A stretch of 64,000 bases of DNA from Rhineura floridana (GCF_030035675.1 NC_084487.1:68223486-68287485), one strand, 5' to 3'. Positions 1 through 11,584 are shown, counted from the first letter of the stretch. The notes: generated by a model not told the origin, from the sequence alone. Program-made: numbers and translations.

Positions 1-93
1 CCAGTATACCATGTTTAATATAACTCTTTTGATATCCACAGGACTCAACAATCAATGCTGGGAAAAGTATCCTGGAAACATGATGGTATAAAT

Positions 94-231
94 CTGGAGT
101 GGGGAATCTTTGACCCTGCAGATGTTCCTTATCTAAAGCTTCCATCAGCCCTAGCAAGCATGGACAATGGCCAGGGATGATGGGAATTGTAGTTCAGCAA
201 CATCTGGAGGGCTAAAGATTCCCCACACCTG
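94..231. mobile_element. hAT-type palindromic miniature element with 8-bp target duplication
   Basis: A 138-bp non-coding element whose ends are near-inverted copies: TGGGGAATCTTTG near the left end and its complement near the right end. It is flanked by the direct repeat GTATAAAT at 86-93 and 232-239. The inside carries the CAGATGTT...AACATCTG arms typical of a very common squamate miniature family. An 8-bp duplication and short inverted ends fit the hAT superfamily. It has no coding capacity and would have depended on a transposase supplied elsewhere. Confidence 0.75.
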
Positions 232-948
232 GTATAAATCAACCATTTGGCTTGTGGATGGGAGGTCCTCAAACAAACAAAAAGTTCTCCCTCTATATTT
301 TTATTTTATTCAGGGCTGATATCAGCACCTGGCATCTTTGTGCTGCTGCCAGAGTCCCAGCACTTAATGCCTGCCCCTTAAACACAAATCCTTATCTAGA
401 CTCTGAGCACTGGGGAATTAGTTGCCATTTCAATTTTTCACAGTGGCCTTGGCAGAGTGTTATTCCACGACATTGTGGATAATTTGAATGGTGGCAAGAC
501 CCAGCAGCCTAGTCCTGTTCAGACTTGGAGCACTGGTGTTGCCACCTACCATCACTGCTGAATAAAGGGGACCAGGCCCACCAGAGGGCACTTTGCCCTC
601 AAACCTGGAGCCAACTGCACTTGCATTACTCTGCAATTATGAATGCATTTATCTACCTAAACATTTCTAATGTCTCCAGAAAGTTTATGAAACAGAAATC
701 TGTGTCTTCTACTATGTTTGCATTTCAGCCTAACATTCATGTAGCCAGATGTCCTCTAAGGCACTACTGGATAAGAATAATGCTTTTTGAAGAAGGCGGG
801 AAATCATCATACATGTGGAAACGATCCTTATAACTTTCCCTAATCTTTACTAGAATACTGAAAGGTACTTCTCCTCCCAGTAGACTATGCTTCTATTATT
901 TTCTACCCACCCTGTTTTAATACGAAGCTGCTCAAAAATTCCTACAAA

Positions 949-1060
949 TTGTGTAGAGGCTGGTTAGACTGAGAGTCAGTGACTGGCCCAAGGTCACACA
1001 GTATGGCTGAGTGGCAATTTTAACCATGATCTCCCAGATCCTAGTCCACTTAATATCTCT
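949..1060 (-). mobile_element. tRNA-derived CORE-SINE fragment
   Basis: Read on the minus strand, this has the end of a tRNA-like head followed by the core motif that MIR-type SINEs share (GTGACCTTGGGCCAGTCAC, with small changes). The A-box side and most of the tail are missing or too decayed to place. The overlapping minus-strand frame is not a gene. Confidence 0.6.
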
Positions 1061-1443
1061 CCACCTTATTCCACATTTTGGAAAGAAGATGTAAAAGTGA
1101 ATAATCTGAGGATGGGGAATAATATTTTTCCATAGGTCTGGACATTTTTTGGGGGGGGGAACCTGGTTAATAGTCCTGTGTGGCACCTGTATGACCAATC
1201 AAGGCTGCAATCATGTACATATTTATCAGGGATCAATCCCAATGAAATTCATTGGGGCCTACTTCTGAGTAATAATAGTTATTGTGGCATGAACCAACCC
1301 TAGAGACAAGAGAGACCACTTTGGAACACAGGTAAGACATTTAGGTGCTAACAACTGCAATGTTTAAGTGTCCACTGTTCCTTTGCAAAGGAGAAAGATA
1401 AGGAGAGAACCAGAACAGATGGCCACACAACATTTCTCCCAGC

Positions 1444-1684
1444 AGAGAGCCAGAGTGGTATAGTGGTCAGAGTGCTGGACTAGGACCTGGGAACCAGGGT
1501 TCAAATCTCCACTCCTCCATGAAGTTTGCTGGGTGACCTTGGGCCAGTCACAGCCTCTCACCCCAACCTATCTCCCAGGGTTGTTGTGAAGATAAAATGG
1601 AGAGGGGGAGAACCATATGCACCACCTTGAGCTCCTTGGAGGAAAGGTGGGATGTAAATGTAATAAATAAACAAACAAATAAAT
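1444..1684 (+). mobile_element. MIR-like CORE-SINE with L2-type tail
   Basis: The tRNA-like head starts near GAGAGCCAGAGTGG and has a B-box-like GGGTTCAAATCTC. A CORE-SINE body follows (GGTGACCTTGGGCCAGTCAC, then CAGGGTTGTTGTGAAGAT). The tail (GGAGGAAAGGTGGGATGTAAA plus an AATAAATAAAC run) resembles the 3' ends of the L2-type LINEs in this window, for example near 27455-27530. That tail sharing is the usual sign that L2 machinery mobilised the SINE. It is the most complete copy of this family here. Confidence 0.8.
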
Positions 1685-2269
1685 TGTGACAGCAAAGACT
1701 CCTTCTGAATCAAAGTAAATAGTAATTGGGTGCTAAGTATTTGTACAACTGCAACACCCACAGTATCTTTGCAAAGGACAATGGGGAGAAAACCTCTCTG
1801 CCATGCCTCTGTGACCTTATTGGCTATGCCTCCGTGACCTCCTAGCAGCCCTTCCAGGTCCAATTACTACCAGCTGCCATTGGTCTGCATGTATGTTTAT
1901 GTCTGTATGTGTGTCTATGAGTTATAAAAAATGGATAATTCCTCCTATACACACAAACTCGAGCATACGCACCATTTTTGTTTAGGTCCTGAGGCAGAAA
2001 AAAAGCTCTAGAAATTTTCAGCTTGGAAGGTAGGATATTTCAACAATTATGAACAAATTAAACTGAGGTCTTAAAGAAGAAATAATAGACACTAGTTAGA
2101 GATATATACTATCAAGAACACCATGTGAAAGAGCTTTAAAATGAATACTGCCAATTTTTGAAAGTGTGAAGGCTGAGAAGAAATACATCGTAAACTCTTT
2201 GGCTGCTGCAGTGGTTCCTTATGTTACACACATGCAGTTCATTTGAAAGGCTCTTTCTATTTATATGAG

Positions 2270-2500
2270 AGCCAGAGTGGTGTAGTGGTTAGAGTGTTGG
2301 ACTATGACCTGGGAGACCAGGGTTCAAATCCCCACACAGCCATGAAGCTCACTGGGTGACCTTGGGCCAGTCACTACCTCTCAGCCTCAGAGGGAGGCAA
2401 TGGTCAACCACCTCTGAATACCGCTTACCATGAAAACCCTATTCATAGGGTAGCCATAAGTCGGGATCAACTTCATATACAAACACAGTGAGGAGTTGCT
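2270..2500 (+). mobile_element. Sauria-type SINE (tRNA head, BovB-type tail)
   Basis: It has the same tRNA-like head and core as the element at 1444-1684, but a different 3' part: AAAACCCTATTCATAGGGTA followed by GCCATAAGTCGGGATCAACT. That is the 3' end shared by Sauria SINEs and BovB (RTE) LINEs, and it matches the BovB end at 52546-52880. The family is known from squamates, which supports the organism call. Confidence 0.8.
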
Positions 2501-3488
2501 AGTATATGAATCAGTTATGTTTTTGATGCATCCATCAGATTCTGCACTAATGCAAGATTTCTGTAAAGTGCAGCAAAACAAGCAACAACAGGCATAATTC
2601 TGCGGTCAAAAGTATTAATGTGCAAATTTTTAACATCATATTTTAATCCTGGCTCAATTTGGATTCACTGCCTCTAGTTGATTCTGTATTAAGTGTAATT
2701 TTGTACAAAACCTCTTCATTAGAATTCAGTATTTTGTTGTTGTTCTGAATGAATTTTTTGGGGGGGAGGGGAATGCCTGGTGGTACAATTAATGCTTATG
2801 GAGGCCTACAGGTTATTCTCTTTTTCTCTGGATATTGCCACCCACCACCACACACAGGGAGAACCAAATAGAAGGTTGATTTAGCTAAATATCACTTTTG
2901 CACAATTTATTTATTTATTGTTTGATTTGTAAGATTTATACAATGCTTTTCACCACCGAAGTTCTCACAAAGTGGTTTACAGCAATAATGAAAAACATAA
3001 TAAAACACAACAACAATTCAAACATTAAAACTAGCAGCAGTGCAGTAATACACACTCCACTACAGAGTAAACTCAAACAAGGAGAGGAGATGCATTTTTA
3101 TTAGGCCATCAGTGATGTGGTGCTTTACGGGGAGGGAATTCCACAGTTAGAGAGCAATTACTGCAAAGGCACTATCCCATGTTCTGATGCAGCAAGCAAC
3201 ACTCACCAATTACAATGAGAAGAACCCCCTCCACAAATCTAAGAGCTCAGGCTGGCTGGAGGGGGGTGGTCCATAAAGAACATAGGTCCCAAGTCACTCA
3301 GGGCTTTATAAGTTAGGCTTAACATCTTGAACTAGGCCTGGTAACATATAGCCAATCCGTGCAGATCCCATGAAATAGGTATTAAATGGCATCACACTAA
3401 AGTGCCAGCCAAGAATCTAGCAGCAGCATTCTGCACTAGCTGCAATATCTGGACTGTCTTCAAGGGTAGCCCCACACAGAGTGCATTA

Positions 3489-3737
3489 CAGGCAGACCCC
3501 GCTTTAACGTTCGCAATGGGACCGGAGAGTATATTTTAAGTGAAAATCTACTTTAAGTGAACCAATTGTCTTCACTTGTACTGCACGCAATCACCACTAG
3601 ATGGCAGCGGCGTCATGCCAATAAAATGTATGTTATTGCGAAGCGTGCGAATGTTAAGCGGGGTATGGGGACGTATGTAGCATGTACGTTATAGCTAGGC
3701 AACGTTAAGTGAAGCAACGTTAAGTGGGGTATGCCTG
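3489..3737 (+). mobile_element. Tigger/pogo-type miniature element with TA target duplication
   Basis: Inverted ends CAGGCAGACCCCGC and GGGGTATGCCTG, flanked by TA at 3487-3488 and 3738-3739, fit the pogo/Tigger branch of Tc1-mariner. It is 249 bp long and non-coding. A second copy lies inverted at 40642-40877 and can be aligned along the whole left half. The internal match CCACTAGATGGCAG (3594-3607) fits the CTCF core motif. Confidence 0.8.
3594..3607 (+). promoter_or_regulatory. CTCF-like motif inside the Tigger-type element
   Basis: CCACTAGATGGCAG fits the CTCF core pattern CCAC-N-AG-R-K-GGCR and points rightwards. The same 14 bases occur on the opposite strand at 40759-40772 in the second copy of the element. 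Binding in vivo is not shown by sequence. Confidence 0.45.
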
Positions 3738-4128
3738 TACACTAATTGAGACATCGGTATTTAATTAAAAACAACAATTCAACATTGATATTAATACCCC
3801 CCTTCCCCCAAAGCACCGATGTCAATTTTTCCTGTTGTGATAACTAAGGGCTGGTGATATTTGCTCTTGAGCACTTTTTTAAAAAATGTGCATGTACACA
3901 GATACAGAAATACCTTCATACATGCTCAGAGCAGAAAAAGGTAGTGGTGGGTGGAGGATTAATAACAGAGAGAAGAGGGAGGGAAACACTTCCAGATACT
4001 TTTGTCAAGTTCTGTTGACTGGTGTGGATGTCAAATGGTTGAACAATTAATATGCATAATTGGGGAGGGGGGAACACAAATGTGTAGAAACTAACATACC
4101 AATCACATACACATAAAAAAAGCTGTAA

Positions 4129-4195
4129 ACCGCCCAGAGAGCTTCGGTTATGGGGCGGTATATAAATGTAATAAATAAATAAATAAATATAATGC
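4129..4195 (+). mobile_element. L2-type LINE 3' tail
   Basis: The segment AAACCGCCCAGAGAGCTTCG followed by GGGGCGGTATATAAATG and an AATAAATAAAT run is the 3' terminus of an L2-like family. The same end occurs inverted at 14902-14960 and directly at 57897-57966. Little more than the tail is present, as expected of heavy 5' truncation. Confidence 0.65.
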
Positions 4196-4776
4196 CCCCA
4201 ATCTAAAAACACCCACTATGTAAGAAACCTCACATTTGGAGGAGTTCCTCCATTTGTGCAAGCTATTGTGCATGGCTGAGGCCTTTTTATCACTCACTAG
4301 AGCAGGGGTGGTGAACTTTCGGCATGCGTGCTCAAGGTGGCATTCCAAAAAATTTTGTTGACACACCAGGCTCTCTGCCTCCCCCAAGAGGGACCACTGT
4401 CTGAGAACCTTGTGGGATCTCTTCCTCCCACACAGGCCTCGTGTGCCTTTGCTGGGGCTCTCAGGCAACACGCTGTGCTTTCACACACTCTCCTTAGAGC
4501 ATGGACAACCACAAGAAGAAGAAGGACAACCACAAGCAGCTGGAGAGAAAGAGAGGCAGGAGGGAAGAAAGGAAGGAAGGGGAAGAGCCTTGTTGCTGCC
4601 GGGTGGCAGGAGGGGCCTGGGTCACCAGTGCAGTTTTCAGTTTCTCTTGCTTTCCTCTCTTTCCCCCATCCCAACCTAGAGTTGGAAGGAAGTGAGAGAC
4701 TGGCAAACTTTTTTTGTGCTGAGCTCCAGGGAGGTTGCCTGGTTGGTCTAGCCTACGAGGAAGGGACCCTCCAAGC

Positions 4777-4909
4777 CAGCCTTTCCCAACCAGTGTGCCT
4801 CCAGATGTTGTTGGACCACAACTCCCATCAGCCTCAGCCAGCATATGGCTGAGGCTGATGGGAGTTGTGGTCCAACAACATCTGGAGGCACACTGGTTGG
4901 GAAAGGCTG
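4777..4909. mobile_element. Palindromic hAT miniature element inside the larger hAT
   Basis: A 133-bp near-perfect palindrome with ends CAGCCTTTCCCAACCAGTG and the complement. It is flanked by the perfect 8-bp repeat CTCCAAGC at 4769-4776 and 4910-4917. It could form a hairpin with a loop around the AGCCAGCATATGGCT centre. It sits in the 5' non-coding part of the hAT at 4303-10765, so it arrived after that element. Confidence 0.85.
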
Positions 4910-5215
4910 CTCCAAGCGGTAGGGCAAAAGGAGAAAGACAGACAGAAACCAAGTTTGGGACTTAGCCGTGAAAGGAGAAGAGGAGACTACGACCTGGCAA
5001 GGAGGCTGGTTGGCTGCCTTGTTTTAAGAGCCACTGTTGTTGCCACGGCCAAACAGCACAGAGGCGCAACTGGGCAGGAGTGAGGATACCCCCACGCTGA
5101 GGTGAACAGAGCGAGGCAATTGGCCGCTGCAATTCCCTCCTAAGTTATATTATCATATTTACGTTTATCAGTGAGATATTTTTAAATTGTATTTACCCTT
5201 TTCAGCTTGTTCAGA

Positions 5216-5925
5216 ATGTCAGCTCAACCAACAAAGAAACAAAAACATTCAAATGAAGGGAGCAGCAGGAGAGATTTTCAAGAATCGTGGAGTGAGAGAT
5301 TTAGCATGATCAAAAAGGGTGATCAAGCATTATGCATCTTATATTCCGAAACAGTGGTGTGCAGGACTTCCTCTATAAAGCGGCATTATGAAACTGTTCA
5401 TAAATGGCTTTGCAATAAAAGTGAGCAAGAACAAAGAGAACACATTTCTCGAGAAATCAGCAACAAAAAAATGCAGTCAAATGTTTTGATAAAATTTGTT
5501 TCAGGTAGTTCCAACTTAGCTGCTGCTGGTTTTGAGATTTCAAAGATTATTGCTCAACATGGAAAACCACTCAGTGATGGGGAGTATATTAAAGAATCAT
5601 GGCTAGAATGTGCTCCATTCCTTTTTGAAGGTTTTCCAGAAAAGGAAAAAATTATTCAGCGCATTAAGGTTTTGCCGTTGAAGAGAAACACAGTAAAAGA
5701 TAGAATATTAAAGATGAAAACAAACATAGCAGAACAGCTAACAAAAGATATTGGTTCATGTAAATTCCTTTCCATTTGTCTTGATGAGAGCACTGATGTT
5801 ACATCATAAGCTAGGCTAGCCATTATTCCTCGATTTTGTAGGGGTGATGAAATATGCAAAGAACTGGTTAACTTGGTAACATTACTTGAACATACCACAG
5901 GGGCTGGAATATGTAAGTAGTGAAC
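5216..5925 (+). pseudogene. hAT transposase, N-terminal part (broken)
   Basis: The ATG at 5216 opens 197 codons and follows an acceptor-like TTTACCCTTTTCAG at about 5192-5205, which suggests a 5' UTR intron. Residues about 20-64 look like a BED zinc finger: Cys40, His57 and His62 are present, but the second expected Cys is a Tyr at 43. The frame reaches the hAT motif with L-D-E-S-T-D-V-T and hits TAA at about 5807-5809. Similarity resumes beyond it (RLAIIPRFC..., then TTDDAPSMIG near 5970-6000) and is then cut by the L2 at 6087. It would have cut and pasted the element using the terminal repeats. The closest host relatives are the ZBED/GTF2IRD2-type domesticated proteins, but nothing suggests domestication here. 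Confidence 0.8.
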
Positions 5926-6086
5926 GAATTGTGTAATTGACTGGTTGACCTTTCAAAAATAGTTTCCATGACAACTGATGATGCACCCAGCATGATTGGT
6001 AAAGAAGCAGGTTTTATAAATGTGTTTGCAAAATACGTTGGACATCCACTGGTAGGCTTTCATTGTATTGTACACGAGGAGGCTTT

Positions 6087-9000
6087 ATTTATTTATTTAT
6101 AATTTTATTTATATCCTGCCCTTCCTCCCAGCAGGATCACAGACAGGCAAACAGAAGCACTAAAAACACTTTAAAACATCGTAAAAACAGACCTTAAAAT
6201 ACATTAAAACAAAACAATGTTAAAATCATTAAAAAAAAAAAAGCTTTAAAAACATCTTTTAGAAAAGGGTTAAAACATTATCAAAAAACATATTAACAAG
6301 CAATTCTAACACAGACGCAGACTGGGATAGGTCTCAACTTAAAAGGCTTGTTGAAAGAGGAAAGTCTTCAAAAGGCGCCGAAAAGATAGCAGAGATGGTG
6401 CCTGCCTAATATTCAATGGGAGGGAATTCCACAGGATAGGTGCCGCCACACTAAAGGTCCATTTCCTATATTGTGCAGAACAAACCTCGAGCTGAGATGG
6501 TATCTGCAGGAGGCCCTCACCTGCAGAGTGCAGTGATCGACTGGGTATATAAGAGGTAAGGTGGTCTTTCAGGTATCCTGGTCCCGAGTTGTATAGTGCT
6601 TTGTACACCAAAACTAGAACCTTGAACTTGGCCTGGTAGTAAATGGGCAGCCAGTGCAATTCTTTCAGCAGTGGGGTGACATGATGGCGATACCCTGCCC
6701 CAGTGAGCAGTCTCACCACTGCATTTTGCACCAGCTGCAGCTTCCGAACTAACCTCAAGGGCAGCCCCACATAGAGCGCATTACAGTAATCCAGCCTAGA
6801 GGTTACCAGTGCGTGGACAACAGTGGTCAGGCTATCCCGGTCCAGAAACGGCCACAGCTGTCTTACCAGCCGAAGCTCGTGAAAGGCACTCCTAGCCACA
6901 GAGGTCACCTGGGCCTCTAACGACAAATATGGATCCAGGAGCACCCCCAAACTACGGACCTGCTCTTTCAGAGGGAGTATGACTCCATCCAAAGCAGGCA
7001 ACTGACCAATTATCCAAACTTGGGAACCCCCAACTCACAGTGCCTCCGTCTTGCTAGGATTCAGACTCAGTTTATTGGCCCTCATCCAGCCCACCACCGA
7101 GTCCAGGCAGTGGTCCAGGGCTTGCATGGCCTCTCCCGATTCAGATGTTACAGAGAAGTAGAGCTGGGTATTATCAGCATACTGCTGACACCTTGCCCCA
7201 AAGCTCCTGATGACTGCTCCCAAGGGCTTCATATAGATGTTAAACAGCATGGGGGACAAGATGTTACCCTGCGGCACCACACAGCACAACTGCCAGGGGG
7301 CCAAAAGACAGTCACCCAATACTATTCTCTGAGAGTGACGCTGGAGATAGGATCGGAACCACTGTAAAATAGTGCCTCCAATACCCATCTCACGAAGTCA
7401 GCCCAGAAGGATACCGTGGTTAATGGTATCAAAAGCTGCTGAGAGATCAAGTAAGAATAACAGGGTCGCACTCCCTCTGTCCTTCTCCCGATAAATGTCA
7501 TCCATCAGGGCGACCAAGGCCAGTTCAGTCCCATAACCAGACTGGGATGGGTTAAGATAACCTGTTTCATCCAAGAGTACTTGTAATTCCCGTGCCACAA
7601 CCCTCTCAATCACCTTCCCTAAGAAGGGGGTATTTGAGACCAGTCAGTAACTGTCACAGACCAATGGGTCCAGGGTGGGCTTTTTCAGGAGTGGTTGGAT
7701 CACTGCCTCTTTCAAGGCGGCTGGAACCACTCCCTCTAGCAATGATGCATTGACCACACCCTGGATCCACTCAGTCAAACCCCGCTGCAAGCTTTAATAA
7801 GCCAAGAAGGGCAAGGGTCAAGAGGACACATCACAAGCACCTTGTCCACTTCATCAGGCCGCATCAACTGAAACTGTTCCCAAGAAGTTGCAGCAGACGT
7901 TGCACTGGACGCCTCATTGGGGACTACAGTAGATGTGGATGGGGCATCAAGACTGCTAAGGAGGCGAGCAACTTTACCCTCAAAGTGCCTTGCAAACAAT
8001 TCACAGTGGGTCCTTGAAGGGTCTACAATTCCATTTCCTGGAGTTGATGTCAACAGACCCCTGAGAATATGGAAAAGCTCCACCAGACGGCTACTTGAGG
8101 ATGCGACGGAGGCAGACAAGTGGGCCTTCTTCACTGCCCTCACCACCATGCAGTAGGCATGGTTATGATGTTTTACTTGTGCCCGATCAGACTCCCAGCA
8201 CGTCTTTCACCACTTGTGCTCTAGCCGTCGTCGAGCCTGTTTCATTGCCCTTGAATCTGTCCACCACCCCGGCAGGGAAGGATCAGAGCCATAAGTCTAA
8301 ACTTCACCAGGAAGTGATCTCACCATGACAATGGGGTGTCATCCACCCCCCCATCTCCAGACCACCCCTTCCTCCATCTGGAGCAAAAACCAAATTGAGG
8401 GTGTGCCTTGCCCTATGTGTTGGGCCAGTAACAACTTGAGACAACCCCATGGTCGTCATGGAGGCCATGAAGTCCCAAGACGGAACACTAGAGGCAGCCT
8501 CAGCATGGACATTGAAATCACCCAGCACTATCGTTCTGGGCTCCTCCAACACCAAGCTGAGACGGCCTCCCCCAGCTCGGTCAGAGGAGCTGCTGGGTAG
8601 CAGGGTGGACGATACACCAGCAGCAACCCTGGTTTCCTGTCTCCTTGGCTCACAGCCAGCTCCAAGACTGAGTGGTTTCCTGTGACAGAGATGGAAGTTC
8701 TGTAGACCACAGCAACTCCTCCCCCCCCGTCCCTGCAGCCTGTGCTGGTGTTGCACCGAGTATCCAGGTGGGCAAAGTTGGGTCAGATCAACTCCTCCAA
8801 GCTTACCCACCCAGTAATGCACACCAAATTGGCACCTTCATCCACAATCAAATCATGGATGAGAGTGGTCTTATTGTGTACTGATCTGGCATTAAACAAC
8901 AACACACATAGGCCAGTGGGCACAGCAGATGAGCAATGAGGAACCCATCCATGAGAGGAGTGGCAGCAAGGAACAAGGCGCAGATAGCCTTGCCCTCGTC

Positions 9001-9094
9001 TTCTATGGTAATTCACCACATCCCCATGGCCATATTTCCCTCTGCCTGTAATCAGTGAAATTGGGGTGGCATCACCCATGTTTCTTTGTACTAA
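6087..9094 (-). mobile_element. L2-type LINE, nearly full length, inserted in the hAT transposase
   Basis: It is flanked by the direct repeat GAGGCTTT at 6079-6086 and 9095-9102. The 3' end carries the ATTTATTTATTT tail at 6087 and the 5' end is near 9094. Minus-strand frames in order: endonuclease at 9199-8783 and 8822-8304 (LLFNARSVHNKTTLI, then LGDFNVHAE and HTLNLVFAPDG), a linker at 8149-7775, and reverse transcriptase at 7613-7398, 7388-7035 and 7001-6339 (LLDLSAAFDTINH; LSPMLFNIYMKPLG; YADNTQLY instead of YADDTQLY). Several frameshifts and stops separate the pieces, and the second catalytic Asp is Asn. It is dead but complete in outline. Confidence 0.88.
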
Positions 9095-10036
9095 GAGGCT
9101 TTGTGTGCAAAAGTTGGCCTTAAGGAACTTGAAGAAGTGATGAAAATTGTAACCAAGGTAGTTAATTTTATTTCTGCGTGTGCTTTGAAAAAAATACAAT
9201 TTCAGAATTTACTGAGCGAGGTGCATTCGGTGTATACAGGATTACTTATGTACAAAAATGTTCGTTGGCTTAGTAGAGGTTGGGTCCTTAAACAATTTGT
9301 TGAGTGTTTGGATGAAATTCATCTGTTTTTGACAAATGAATAATTTTCTTGTCAAGAATTATCTGACGTTGTGTGGATTTGTAGACTGATTTTTTTCCAG
9401 ATTTCTCCTCACATTTAAATGACTAGAACACCAAATTACAGGGATGTGGCAAAACACTTGATATTATGTTTGATAACATAAAAGCCTTTGAAATCAAACT
9501 GAATTTTTTTAAATGTGATGTCGACAATGGCACTTTTAAATATTTCCCAAACCTAAAAAAATGCAACAGATCTTGAAATTCATGAGAAAACAGACATTCA
9601 GAGCCTTCAAATGCAATTTTTGAGCATCATTGATTCAACTACTGAACAATTTTCTTTAACATTTACTAAGTTTAGGGCATTTGAAGAAACTGCAAAATTC
9701 ATAAAGTATGCAGACAGTGTAACATTAGACAAACTGAATTTGGAAATGTTGCAGTGGATTGATTTGAATAATTTTGAGATGCAGTTGATTGATTTACAAA
9801 GCAGCTCGATTTGGAGGCAAAAATTTGTTGATTTAAGAGCTGAACTAGAAAATATTGAAAGAGAACAGTTAGTGACTGGATTAACTCAGAAAATTGTAGA
9901 AAATGAGGTTCTGAAATTCTGGAATTCCATTCCTGAAACTTTTGACTGTCTGAAAAATCTCGCAATGGCAGTATTAACAGTATTTTCGTCGACATATTCA
10001 TGTGAGTCATTGTTTTCAGTGATGAACTTTGTCTAG
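9095..10036 (+). pseudogene. hAT transposase, C-terminal part (broken)
   Basis: This continues the transposase after the L2. The histidine-glutamate stretch ending at the insertion resumes as ALCAKVGLKELEEVMKIV (frame 9101-9343), including NVRWLSRGWVLKQFVE, a hAT signature. A second frame at 9611-10036 ends with the hAT dimerisation region (LKNLAMAVLTVFSSTYSCES), typical of the family C-terminus. The stretch between them (about 9340-9610) is out of frame. The stop at 10034-10036 cuts the last residues, since SNYGSRLTDETS-like coding continues to about 10150. Confidence 0.8.
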
Positions 10037-10773
10037 TCTAATTATGGGAGTAGACTTACTGATGAAACTAGTGCTGCATGCATAGCTCTCAAAGCAACCA
10101 AATACAAACCTAATAAAAAATATCTGTCATCTTTGGTGCAGCAGCAAAAGTCTCATTGAGAGTAAAATATACTTATTTTCCTTTCCTTGACTTTTTAATG
10201 TTTTATATAATATGAACCAAAGCTTATCATTTCATGTTCACATTTCTTATGTTGCTTATAAGGTACAATAACAATACTATTTATAAATTATGTTATTTTT
10301 CAATTGTCTTTTTTTTTTAAATTGATATTAATAATTTTTGAACAGGCTGTCTAAAATGCTTTCATTTATTTCAATCTCTCTCTGTTATACTTTTGTTAAT
10401 AGTAAAACAATGAATACACAGAAATAAGCAACAGGACTCCTTTTTCCTTTAAAAAAGGTCCATTATTATTGTTACTAATGCATTAATTTTACTTCTTGTG
10501 AATTACTAGTTATTAATAACATGTAATTCCTAAAGCTGCCCCATTTGAAACAATTCAGAAGAGTTATCGGTGGCCTAAACAGACTTCTTTAAGAATGCTT
10601 TCAAGCATTTTGTTCTCTTTCTCCATATATTTTTTTGTAAAATACAAATATTATAATAATAAATGATAATCTGCTGCTCAAAATTACCATGGGCACGCAA
10701 GATAATTTTTTTAGAATATGATCGCCAATTTGGGCACATACTCTCAAAAAGCTTCACCACCCCTGCACTAGAG

Positions 10774-11580
10774 TTTATACACCATAGCCTTTATTTTCTT
10801 TATTCATTGTTTCTCATAACATAACATAACCCGCAATACATTGGAGAACTGCCCTTTCTCTAACTCTGTGCCTTGGGGAAGAGTTCACGGAACAGTGCTA
10901 AGAATTTTTTAATGGGATCTAAAAACCGTTATGATCTATAAATTTCAAATCTTTAATGATGAGTGTTGTTTGGGAGTCAAGCATTTGTTCTCATCCCAAA
11001 TATTTGATTGACTGGAGTTTTGTGGTGTTAGAGATATGCCCTGCCTACCTTTGACAGAAGAATGACAGGAATATGCAACTTAATTAGGACAAATGGTAGA
11101 AGAATTTACCATAGTGCTTTTCAAGGACGGACCTTCTTAAATAATTTTCTTTAAATTTTGAGGATTCGTAGCTATTTATTTGACAAATTACACCTTCAAC
11201 CTCTATTTCACACAAAACAGGTCCCTTTTATTAGAGGATTTAATGACTGCTAAAATTTATTAGCAAAGGTAATTTTGGCCTAATTAGCCTTCTAATGTGT
11301 CCGTTATCCCTTGCAGGAATATGCTGTCAGAAATTAGTAAAATGGCTTATAATTTATGTTAATCATCTTAATCTGATTTGTCTTTAATTATACATGCAGT
11401 GGGGGATCTAACCGGAAAATGAAAGGTATTCTGGAAAGGTCCAAAACTTATGTAAATTAGAATAGGAGCAGTACATTTTATTTCTTTTAAAAAGCAAATG
11501 AGTGTGATTGTGAAGTACTCTCTTTGTTCTTTATTTTTCCCCTCCCTTTGTTGTCCTCATTTTCTTTTATTTAGATTGTA
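10774..11580. other. AT-rich DNA without a gene; candidate conserved non-coding stretch
   Basis: No coding frame or repeat was recognised. From about 11090 to 11460 the sequence is non-repetitive and dense in homeodomain-like TAAT cores, for example GGCCTAATTAGCCTTCTAAT. That look is common in vertebrate developmental enhancers. Conservation cannot be tested here. Confidence 0.3.
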
Positions 11581-11584
11581 TGCT

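Larger units (their letters stand above)
2898..3780 (-). mobile_element. L2-type LINE 3' remnant, interrupted by a Tigger-type element
   Basis: A decayed 3' part of an L2-like LINE on the minus strand. The low side begins with the TTATTTATT tail. The phrase GTAGCCCCACACAGAGTGCA near 3465-3486 corresponds to the conserved segment seen in better copies near 6760-6785 and 24040-24062. The insertion at 3489-3737 falls exactly inside this segment. No usable reading frame remains. Confidence 0.65.
4303..10765 (+). mobile_element. hAT DNA transposon, with nested L2 and miniature-element insertions
   Basis: The terminal inverted repeats are CAGGGGTGGTGAA at the left and its complement TTCACCACCCCTG at the right. 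A perfect 8-bp direct repeat CACTAGAG flanks them (4295-4302 and 10766-10773), so both ends are intact. Removing the 3.0-kb L2 and its duplication leaves about 3.4 kb, within the usual range for an autonomous hAT. The transposase coding parts lie at 5216-5925 and 9095-10036. The TSD centre (TA at positions 4-5) fits the pattern reported for the Buster branch, so I lean to Buster/Charlie-like. The element is dead: it has stop codons and is split. Confidence 0.9.

Noticed and set aside
4328-4852. 174-codon plus frame and several overlapping frames
   Set aside because: They lie in the 5' non-coding part of the hAT and run into the palindromic miniature. No domain is recognisable.
7020-7367. 115-codon plus-strand frame
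   Set aside because: Antisense shadow of the L2 reverse transcriptase on the minus strand.
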